From Helianthus annuus (taxonomy: Eukaryota > Streptophyta > Magnoliopsida > Asterales > Asteraceae), in assembly GCF_002127325.2 (NCBI RefSeq), contig NC_035433.2, positions 88,033,350 through 88,097,349 of the forward strand: a stretch of DNA of 64,000 nucleotides, given 5' to 3'. Below are positions 55,574-64,000 of the stretch, piece by piece. The translations under genes and the position numbers were made by a program. Within the stretch, counting starts at the first letter, position 1; every line of letters starts with the position of its first letter. Under the pieces are notes generated by a model that saw only the letters and a program-made list of their open reading frames with translations, ran no database searches and was not told the DNA's origin.

Positions 55574-56447
55574 ATCCTTTGATTGTTATCTCATTTACTC
55601 ATGTCCCTGCGTGGACATCTATTCCTGTATTCTACCCCTGCGTGGGTATATTTCTCTTATTCTACCCCTGCGTGGGTATGTTGTTCTATTAACCCCTGCG
55701 CGAGTTTGTTTTGTTTTATTTGTTATTGTTGTTGTTTAGCCCCTGCGCGGGTCTGTTATTCATGTTATTTGAATTAAAGTCCCGTTTAGGGCAAAGATGT
55801 ACTAGTTACTTTATTTAAAATTTGAAATGGTTAATTTGAATTTCTCATTTTATTTATGTGCATGAATTTAATATTTAAATAATGGAAAATATCAATTTTT
55901 ATTTGATTTGCCATTTTATAAGAATCTTAGTAAGGTATAACCTAGCTTGAATGCCTTATTAACAGGCCTGGCCATGATGGTAAAACCTGGTTGAAAAGAT
56001 TCAACTCCCTGTTAACATCTGAAAACATGTTAACATTCCTGGCTAAGCGTGATCTGAAAAATCACACAAGCCACCCTTTTTAATAAATTATCTACAGATT
56101 ATATCTGTATACAAGCCTATTAATGACTTGATACCTACGGGTTATGACTATGTCATATAGTGGCAGTTGTGGTTTATGACCCTCTGTCTAGTAAAGGATT
56201 ATTTGTTTAATTATACAATTTATAATCCTATAAAAATCTAAATTCACAATTTAGTAGCTGTCCGTAGTGACTAGGGCTATGATGCCAATATATATATTTT
56301 CATTCCTTGATTGCTAATAAGAGCCTGAATGAAATTTATTAAATTAACTGTTAAGGTTCTTGATACCATGGTTAATAAATCGTCTAGAACGATAATACTG
56401 TTAGGTTCTAAATTAGACCTTGTCCTTTATTGTAGCTTAAAGCTACA
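55574..56447 (+). other. Spacer between the extra ORF and gag-pol, with CCCCTGCG repeats
   Basis: No gene. 55602-55760 has five spaced copies of a motif like cccctgcgtgggt, each able to form a small CCC/GGG stem. The rest is AT-rich. Confidence 0.6.
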
Positions 56448-59400
56448 ATGGCCAAATCGGAGGAAACCAACAGTCATTCTGGAGAACACCCAGATAATAC
56501 CAGGATTCACGTCACTGGTGAAGAATTGCAAGCACTGATAGATAACGCTGTTGCCAAAGCTATGGATAGGCAATTCAGGGAATCTAGCGGTACTCGGAGT
56601 AGGACCCGAACAGTAACGCACGTAAAGCCCAAGACTCATTCTGAGGCTCATAGTAAGCCACCTTCTAAAAAGAGTGAGCCGAAGAAGGATGAGGATGATA
56701 ATCACTCCTCCAATCACAACAGTATTCCTAAGCAAGAAGTCAAGCTGAAGCATGATACATACAACAAGTCCTGTACGTACAAGTATTTCGTTTCTTGCAA
56801 ACCCAGAGATTTTACTGGGGAAAAAGGAGCAGTTGACTGCATGACATGGATCGATGAGATGGATACAGTTGTTGACATCAGCGGGTGTGCTGATAGGGAC
56901 GTCGTGAAGTACGTGTCCCGGTCGTTCAAGGGAGATGCGTTAGCATGGTGGAAGTCACTCCTACAAGCTGCCGGTAAGGCCACTCTGTACGGTTTGACAT
57001 GGGAACAGTTTGTGGCCCTGATCAAGGAGAACTTCTGCCCGCAGCATGAGGTTGAAAGAATTGAATCGGATTTTGTATCTCTGGTTATTAAGAACCTCGA
57101 TTGTCAAGCGTATCTTACTACGTTCAACACTTTATCTCGGTTAGTGCCTTATCTGGTGACCCCGGAGCCGCGAAGGATTGCTCGATTTATTGGGGGTCTG
57201 GCACCGGAGATAAAGGCAAGCGTCAAGGCTTCAAGGCCTACGACATTTAGATCCGTAGCTGATCTATCCCTCTCCCTCACTCAAGATGTAGTCAGACTGA
57301 GAGCTATGAAGAGCTCAGAGGAAAACAAGAGGAAACGTGAGGATGACACCTCACGAAGATATGAGAAACGACACAAGGGAAACAACGACCATAGGAAAGG
57401 GTCGGGGTTCAAGAAAGGAGATCAGTCGGGTGAAAAACCCAGATGCAAGAACTGCAAAAGACACCATTTTGGGAAGTGTCGTTTGGAAGCAAAATCCCAG
57501 TCTTTCGAGAAACGTTGTGGGATCTGCAAGTCCACAGATCATAAAGCTGTGGATTGCAAGAAAATGAAGGATGCAACTTGTTTTGGTTGCAACGAGAAAG
57601 GGCATATCCGGCCAAACTGCCCAAAGAATGCGAAGAAAGCTGATGATGGGAAGAAGACTAATGCGAGAGTCTTCAGAATGGACGCCAAGGAAGCAGTTCT
57701 AGACGATAACGTCATTACAGGTACGTTTCTTGTAAATGATGTTTTTGCTAGAGTCTTGTTTGATTCAGGAGCCGATAAGTCGTTTGTAGATGATAAGTTT
57801 TGTAAATTGTTGAACCTTCCTGTTAAAACCTTAAGTGTGAAATATGAGGTGGAATTAGCCGATGGAACCATAGAAACCGCCTCGACTGTTCTAGATGGAT
57901 GTGTTATATCCATTAGGAATCATTCTTTCCCGTTATCCTTGCTTCCCTTTAAGTTAGCTGGATTCGACATAGTGATAGGCATGGATTGGTTATCGAGTAA
58001 CCAAGCCCAGATTCTGTGCAACAGAAAGCAAGTAGAAGTAAAGACTCCGTCTGGTGAGTCACTCACTATTCAAGGAGATACCCAGCATGGATTGCCGGAG
58101 CAAGTGTCCATGCTCAAGGCATCCAGATGCATGCAGAAGGGATGTGTCATTTATATGGCACAAGTTACCATTGATGAGCCGAAGCCGAAGATTGAAGATA
58201 TCCCTGTTATCTCGGAATATCCTGAGGTATTCCCTGAAGAACTACCCGGTTTGCCACCGGATAGGCAAGTAGAGTTTCGGATAGACATCATTCCAGGCGC
58301 TGCACCTGTAGCAAGAGCACCATATAGATTGGCACCAACGGAGATGAAGGAGTTGAGGACGCAGTTGGATGATTTGTTAGCTAAAGGTTTTATTAGGCCT
58401 AGCTCGTCTCCTTGGGGAGCGCCAATCTTGTTCGTTAAAAAGAAGGATGGGTCGATGCGTCTGTGCATCGATTACCGTGAGCTTAACAAGGTCACTATCA
58501 AGAATAGATATCCGTTACACAGGATCGACGATCTGTTCGATCAGTTGCAAGGAGCAAGCTATTTCTCCAAGATCGACCTGAGGTCAGGTTATCATCAATT
58601 GAAAGTCAAAGACGAAGATGTGCACAAGACAGCGTTTAGGACTCGTTATGGACATTACGAGTTCCTAGTGATGCCGTTTGGGCTCACCAACGCACCGGCC
58701 GCGTTCATGGATCTCATGAATCGCGTCTGCAAGCCTTATTTAGATAAGTTCGTCATCGTCTTTATTGACGACATCCTTATCTACTCGAAGAGCCAAGCTG
58801 ACCATGAGAAACACCTTCGTTGTATTCTCAAACTTCTGTATCAAGAGAAGCTTTATGCCAAATTTTCGAAGTGTGAATTTTGGCTTCGAGAAGTCCAATT
58901 CCTTGGACATGTAGTAAGCGAGCGTGGTATCCAAGTTGATCCCGCTAAAGTAGAAGCAGTCATGAACTGGCAGGAGCCGAAGACTCCTACCGAGATTCGC
59001 AGTTTCCTCGGATTGGCAGGATATTATAGGCGATTTATCGAGAACTTTTCAAGAATTGCTGCGCCCCTAACTTCATTGACCCGTAAGAAGATTAAGTTTG
59101 ATTGGGGCCCTAAGCAGCAGGAATCCTTCGACATTTTGAAGAAAAAGTTGAGCAATGCTCCAGTATTGACAATGCCCGATGGCATAGAGGAATTTGTGGT
59201 GTATTGTGACGCATCACACACTGGTATGGGTTGCGTACTCATGCAAAGAGGCAAAGTCATTGCCTACGCTTCTCGTCAGTTAAAGGTGCACGAGAAGAAT
59301 TACACCACCCACGATTTGGAATTGGGTGCAGTTGTATTTGCTTTGAAGCTATGGAGACATTACTTGTATGGAACCAAGTGCATAATTTATTCGGATCACA

Positions 59401-61022
59401 AGAGTCTTCAACACTTGTTCAATCAGAAGGAATTGAACATGCGTCAAAGGCGATGGATGAAAACTTTAAATGACTATGACTGCGAGATAAGATACCATCC
59501 AGGCAAGGCAAATGTAGTTGCCGACGCCTTAAGCAGAAAGGAAAGGGTGAAACCAATCAGAATCAATGCCAAGCGCATTGAGATAAGAAATAATTTGAAC
59601 GAAAGGGTGTTAGCTGCACAGAAGGAAGCTGTGTTGGAAGCTAACTATCCTGCGGAAAAGTTAGGAGTAACTGAGGAGCAGTTATCCTACGACAAAGATG
59701 GAATGTTACGACTAAACGGACGAATATGGGTTCCAATTTACGGAGGACTTTGGGATGTTATCCTCCAGGAAGCCCACAGCTCTAAATATTCCGTTCATCC
59801 TGGAGCTGATAAGATGTACCAGGATTTGAAAGCAAACTACTGGTGGATTGGTTTGAAAAAGTCAGTAGCTGAACATGTAGCAAAATGTTTGACTTGTGCG
59901 CAAGTCAAGGCTGAGCATCAGAAGCTGTCAGGTTTGCTTCAACAACCTGAAATTCCCAAGTGGAAATGGGAAATGGTGACAATGGATTTCATCACCAAGT
60001 TGCCGAAGACGAAAAAGGGAAATGATACCATATGGGTCATAGTGGATAGACTGACTAAGTCAGCTCATTTTCTACCCATCAAGGAGACGTATAGCTCCGA
60101 TATGTTAGCTCAATTATACGTCGATAAAATTTTAGCATTGCATGGTATACCTATATCTATTATCTCCGATAGAGATACTAGATATACATCGCATTTTTGG
60201 AAGAGTTTCCAACAATCGTTGGGCACTCGTTTGAATTTTAGTACGGCTTATCATCCTCAGACGGATGGTCAGAGTGAGCGTACCATTCAAACTTTGGAAG
60301 ACATGCTTCGTGCATGTGCGGTCGATTTGGGTGGTAGTTGGGATAAGAACCTACCACTGATTGAATTCTCCTACAACAATAGCTACCATTCCAGCATAAA
60401 GGCTGCGCCTTTTGAGGCCCTATACGGTAGAAAGTGTAGATCGCCCATTTGTTGGGCAGAAGTTGGAGAAGTCCAACTGTCAGGACCAGATATCGTCTTT
60501 GAGACGACAGACAAGATCGTTCAGATTCGCGATCGTTGGAAAGCTGCCAGGGATAGGCAGAAAAGTTATGCGGATCCTAAGCGCAAAGACTTTCACTTCG
60601 ATGTAGGTGATAAAGTATTACTTAAAGTATCGCCCTGGAAGGGTGTGATGCGATTTGGAAAGAAAGGCAAGCTGAGCCCGAGATATATAGGACCTTTCGA
60701 GATAATCGAACGTGTCGGGGCAGTTGCTTACAAGTTAAACTTGCCTGAAGAACTTAGCGCTATTCATAACGTGTTCCACATCTGTAATTTAAAGAAGTGT
60801 TTCGCTGACGAATCACTGGTTATACCGCATACAGATGTACACATTGATGAGAGTTTGAAGTTCGTGGAAAAACCTTTGTCGATTGAGGATCGACGGGTGA
60901 AAAAGCTTCGAAGGAAGCACGTGCCTATTGTTAAGGTCAAATGGGATGCCCGTAGAGGTCCCGAATACACGTGGGAAGTGGAATCCACGATGCAAGAGAA
61001 ATATCCTCATTTGTTTCAGTAA
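56448..61022 (+). CDS. Chromovirus Gag-Pol polyprotein, intact (1524 aa)
   Basis: Single frame beginning [10 protein letters not shown]. Retrotransposon gag domain about residues 115-260 ([23 protein letters not shown]). CCHC knuckles near 356 ([14 protein letters not shown]) and 377 ([14 protein letters not shown]). Protease near 438 ([12 protein letters not shown]). RT about 600-790 ([21 protein letters not shown] near 770). RNase H from about 916 ([10 protein letters not shown]). Integrase HHCC finger about 1115-1165 and core with [14 protein letters not shown] and [12 protein letters not shown]. The C-terminal chromodomain-like module ([18 protein letters not shown]) is near 1500. All catalytic residues are present. 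It processes itself, copies RNA to DNA and inserts the DNA. The stop overlaps a hairpin before the purine tract. Confidence 0.96.
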   Translation: MAKSEETNSHSGEHPDNTRIHVTGEELQALIDNAVAKAMDRQFRESSGTRSRTRTVTHVKPKTHSEAHSKPPSKKSEPKKDEDDNHSSNHNSIPKQEVKLKHDTYNKSCTYKYFVSCKPRDFTGEKGAVDCMTWIDEMDTVVDISGCADRDVVKYVSRSFKGDALAWWKSLLQAAGKATLYGLTWEQFVALIKENFCPQHEVERIESDFVSLVIKNLDCQAYLTTFNTLSRLVPYLVTPEPRRIARFIGGLAPEIKASVKASRPTTFRSVADLSLSLTQDVVRLRAMKSSEENKRKREDDTSRRYEKRHKGNNDHRKGSGFKKGDQSGEKPRCKNCKRHHFGKCRLEAKSQSFEKRCGICKSTDHKAVDCKKMKDATCFGCNEKGHIRPNCPKNAKKADDGKKTNARVFRMDAKEAVLDDNVITGTFLVNDVFARVLFDSGADKSFVDDKFCKLLNLPVKTLSVKYEVELADGTIETASTVLDGCVISIRNHSFPLSLLPFKLAGFDIVIGMDWLSSNQAQILCNRKQVEVKTPSGESLTIQGDTQHGLPEQVSMLKASRCMQKGCVIYMAQVTIDEPKPKIEDIPVISEYPEVFPEELPGLPPDRQVEFRIDIIPGAAPVARAPYRLAPTEMKELRTQLDDLLAKGFIRPSSSPWGAPILFVKKKDGSMRLCIDYRELNKVTIKNRYPLHRIDDLFDQLQGASYFSKIDLRSGYHQLKVKDEDVHKTAFRTRYGHYEFLVMPFGLTNAPAAFMDLMNRVCKPYLDKFVIVFIDDILIYSKSQADHEKHLRCILKLLYQEKLYAKFSKCEFWLREVQFLGHVVSERGIQVDPAKVEAVMNWQEPKTPTEIRSFLGLAGYYRRFIENFSRIAAPLTSLTRKKIKFDWGPKQQESFDILKKKLSNAPVLTMPDGIEEFVVYCDASHTGMGCVLMQRGKVIAYASRQLKVHEKNYTTHDLELGAVVFALKLWRHYLYGTKCIIYSDHKSLQHLFNQKELNMRQRRWMKTLNDYDCEIRYHPGKANVVADALSRKERVKPIRINAKRIEIRNNLNERVLAAQKEAVLEANYPAEKLGVTEEQLSYDKDGMLRLNGRIWVPIYGGLWDVILQEAHSSKYSVHPGADKMYQDLKANYWWIGLKKSVAEHVAKCLTCAQVKAEHQKLSGLLQQPEIPKWKWEMVTMDFITKLPKTKKGNDTIWVIVDRLTKSAHFLPIKETYSSDMLAQLYVDKILALHGIPISIISDRDTRYTSHFWKSFQQSLGTRLNFSTAYHPQTDGQSERTIQTLEDMLRACAVDLGGSWDKNLPLIEFSYNNSYHSSIKAAPFEALYGRKCRSPICWAEVGEVQLSGPDIVFETTDKIVQIRDRWKAARDRQKSYADPKRKDFHFDVGDKVLLKVSPWKGVMRFGKKGKLSPRYIGPFEIIERVGAVAYKLNLPEELSAIHNVFHICNLKKCFADESLVIPHTDVHIDESLKFVEKPLSIEDRRVKKLRRKHVPIVKVKWDARRGPEYTWEVESTMQEKYPHLFQ

Positions 61023-61058
61023 ATCTCGGGGACGAGATTTCTTTTAAGGGGGTGAGGA
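61020..61058 (+). promoter_or_regulatory. Stop-codon hairpin and polypurine tract
   Basis: The TAA of gag-pol is the first part of the palindrome aaatctcggggacgagattt (61021-61040). It is followed by aagggggtgagga directly before the 3' LTR TG. Confidence 0.85.
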
Positions 61059-64000
61059 TGTAACACCTCGAAAAATTTCGTCCAATAATGTCTTGACACG
61101 TGTCATAAGGTTCCGGTATGTGAAAACATACTTTAGAGGGACTAAAAGTGACAAACAGTGAAAACTATGGAATGTAAGGGTCCAAAGTGTCAACAATGGA
61201 TAAATAGACTCTATGATAACCCTACATAATGTTTATAACCTTAAACGGATGGTTCATGGATCATACGACGCGGAAATTGCACAAAAGTGAAGTATTGCAA
61301 ACTATAGGGGCCAAAAGTGTCAACATGTTTAATTTATACCTCTGAGTGAACTTTTGGCAGACCCGAAGCTTTATAATGCTAAAACATACTCACTAGAATA
61401 TGTGGTAAAAATTTCATGAAGTTTCGTCAACGTATGAGAAAGTTATGGCCAAAACCGTACTTAAAGGGCTAAAAGCGTCAACGTCGAATTTCATGGCTTT
61501 TCGGTTGAGCGCAAAGTTATCCGAGGACATTACCATGTTGGTAAATGTCCTAAGGTTCTTAAAAACCAAGTTTGGGGGTTTACGGGTCAAAATAAGCAGC
61601 CGATACATCGCGTGCAAGTTCAGGGACCAAAGCTGCCAAAATGGAAATTGTTTGGGCTGATCAGAGGTCAGGCGACCCGCCTGGACTGACCCAAGCGGGC
61701 CGCGTGGGACTGCCAGTAACATAAATTCGCGAAAATTGTATTTTTAGTCCGAATTTCAAGTTGTAAACAGCTCATGGCACCTCCTTAAGCTCCAATAGAA
61801 TGTCTTGCATGCCTATGGTAACAGTGAGCTACTCCCAAACATCAGAATTCAGCTTTAAATCAGATTATTCATCCATTCTCTTGGCACTTGCATTTGATCA
61901 AGAAGCTCTCAACTTTCAAGAACTCTCTCAAGAACTTCTGGAGCATTTCTGGACATCAAGGCCGACTCCTAGTGTTAACTAAGCATCAATAGGACCTTGG
62001 TAAGCTTCTATTTCAGTCCTTAATTCGTTCTTGCATCGATTATTAGTAAAAGTCAAACTGATTGTTCTTATACTTTGACTTTCTGATTAAACGAGTTTCA
62101 CTCAGTCATTTCTCGAATTGAAACCACATATATGTTGGTATTTATGTGGGAAACAAACCCTCAAGAGGGTATTCTCTGATTCCCACTTATTGCATGCTAA
62201 TTGTCGAGTCAAAGGCGTTCTTAAAAAGTCAACAGAAATGGTTTTTGTGAAAAATAGCTTAAATGGTAATGTAAATGACATGCAATCTGTTTGATCGTCA
62301 TAGATAGCTTTATAATGAATATAAGAATGTGTTTTACCACGATCAACTCGACAATCTTTAGTATAAATACGAATCGGAACCGAAAGTCTTGTAAAACGAC
62401 TAATTCGTAGACTATCGATTCGGATTCGTACATGCATGTTTGAGATCTGTATTGGAGAGTATTTTTGACCATTTTTATTTTGGTAAAACTTTCTGGAATT
62501 TTTGTTGTTTGAGTCTATGCTTAGCCGATTCATTTGCATGTTTCCGATTATGCTTAAAAGTTGACTGTTTTGCCCTTTTTGATATAAAACGTGATTTTTG
62601 GAAAAGTGAAAGAGTAGAAATCTTCATTTCTAATATATAAACTTGCACCGAAAATTTCGGATCAGTTGGTGGTCCAGATTTTGAGTTATGGCCATTAGCG
62701 TAAAACTATGTTCTTAAGTTACATAAACGGCCCTTTTCGCATATAACCCATTTCAGGCCACGTTTTGATACAAAACTTTTTACCCACTGATGTTATATAA
62801 TATTTTGGGATTTTAGATGATTTTTATTTAATTTTTGGCTGATCGGATCTTAGATCGCTAAGTTATTTCGGTTTATGTCGGTTTTGACCGTTTAGGCCAT
62901 AAAATGAGTTTTATGCATTCTTTTGACCCGAAACTTTTTCCTACTGATTTTATATGTTAAATAGATTATTTTAAGTATTCTGGAAATATAAAAATCCCAG
63001 ATTTATTTTGAAAACCCGGAAACGCCTCTAAATCGTATTTTAAGCGTTTTTAGCGCATAGTAAGCGTATTACTCATTTTTAACATATAAGACTTATACCT
63101 ACTGATGTAATTAGTATATTTTCATATAATAACAGTAAGTATAAGTATATGAACTCAGATTTCCAGTTTTGGCAGTTTTAGCCCTTGTGAAATTACTAAA
63201 ATACCCCTACGGTGCATAGTTTGATTTTTAAATGTTAAGTTTGGTATATGGGTCATACCCTACTGATATGATATGTTAAATGGAGTATATTTACTGTATA
63301 AACCAGACCCGAAACTCAGATTTCTAATTTGACTCTTTTATAATCTTTTAAATGACCAAAATGCCCTTCTAAGGCACAAATTGAGTTTAAAACTATTCGG
63401 GGCATAATAGAACATGACTTACTGATGTTATATCATATCTAAAGCATATTATCTCAGGAAACTTGCATTTGACTCCTTTGGCTACCCGTAACGCCCTTTT
63501 TGCGTTCGGTTCGGTTTACGTAACTAGTTTGCGTAAATTGACCGAAGCGGGTCAAACGTTATCATTTTTATCTCAAAATCCAGAATGTATTTAGTATACC
63601 CATAATATACAAGTATTCAAACTTGTCGGGTCTAAATCACATTCTATCCGGTCTTTCGCTTAATCGTGCGCTTGTACCGTATCATCCTTAAACTAACCGG
63701 TCAAGCTTAGGCTTAAATAAAAGACCCGTTAGAAATCTAATAGGTTATTATAAACCTTTGTTCCAGATTAGGAGGCCCAGTAAAAGCGACCACACTTACC
63801 GATTGTGTTACATACTTGCTCAGGTAAATACATTTTGACTTATTTTCCCTATACGGGCTTGGGGTACGGTATTTAAAATACCGCTTGATCGGGCGCACAA
63901 GTCCTGCACCTTATGGGTGTACAGTCTTGAATAGCTTGTGCGACTCGTTTAAACAGTCTTGTCTTACTTTAGGCTTTGGGGGGTTATTGACCGTGTCCCG
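61059..64000 (+). repeat. Chromovirus 3' LTR (partial, 2942 bp in window)
   Basis: Repeats 50548 onward nearly exactly. Differences noted include positions matching 50633 (c/t), 50837 (a/c), 50874 (t/c), 51180 (t/c), 52038 (t/a), 52070 (g/a), a one-T gap near 52430, 53397 (g/a) and 53462 (t/g). About 600 bp should remain beyond the window. Confidence 0.95.

Larger units (their letters stand above)
50548..64000 (+). mobile_element. Young, apparently complete Ty3/gypsy chromovirus (3' LTR cut by window end)
   Basis: 5' LTR 50548-54087, primer site, extra ORF 54299-55573, spacer, intact gag-pol 56448-61022, purine tract, 3' LTR from 61059. It sits inside the Tat gag (left flank tttgt, the expected TSD; the partner lies outside the window). 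Over the 2.94 kb shared, I counted about nine differences between the LTRs, including one single-base gap. All coding frames are open, so it may be active. Clade (Tekay-like) is an inference from the chromodomain-type C-terminus and long LTRs. Confidence 0.93.

Overview
This window is eukaryotic, from a flowering plant, and consists almost entirely of nested transposable elements. I found no ordinary host gene, rRNA, true tRNA or CRISPR array. The retrotransposon families (Sirevirus-like copia, chromodomain gypsy, Tat-type gypsy) and the TGGTATCAGAGC-type primer sites are plant hallmarks. Several LTR families look like ones common in the daisy family (Asteraceae), but that is recognition from memory and only a weak placement.

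Layout. 1-6472 (minus): 5' part of a Ty1/copia Sirevirus-like element with a very large gag, an open pol running off the window, and a 688-bp LTR. It has inserted into the 3' LTR of a Ty3/gypsy chromovirus at 6473-12094 (minus), which keeps pol but has lost gag. 12095-20770: AT-rich DNA with small elements, most with recognisable target-site duplications (TSDs): a foldback MITE, a hAT-type MITE, a Helitron-like element invaded by two Mutator-like elements, a SINE and the 3' end of an L1-type LINE. 20774-31206: a solo LTR of about 3.4 kb that has received two further solo LTRs (3.08 and 2.92 kb), a hAT element carrying a double-hairpin element, and a SINE.

32260-50547: a complex built from a Tat-type gypsy family. 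It begins with an inverted pair of LTRs. The second LTR is split by a non-autonomous LTR retrotransposon (33618-40434) whose two 2233-bp LTRs look identical. The Tat internal region then carries a multi-exon gene on the opposite strand (about 42256-45600, with its own TATA box), convergent with a decayed gag-protease-RT-RNaseH-integrase gene on the minus strand (46253-50547).

50548-64000: a young, apparently complete Ty3/gypsy chromovirus (plus) inserted into the Tat gag. It has a 3540-bp 5' LTR, an extra 424-codon ORF, an intact 1524-codon gag-pol and a 3' LTR cut by the window end.

How the parts work together: each autonomous element encodes Gag (particle), protease, reverse transcriptase/RNase H and integrase. 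The small and non-autonomous elements encode nothing usable and would have been moved by enzymes supplied in trans. The features most worth following are the spliced antisense gene in the Tat element, a possible 143-nt intron joining copia gag to pol in frame, the extra ORF of the young chromovirus, and the non-autonomous element that moved recently despite ruined coding capacity.
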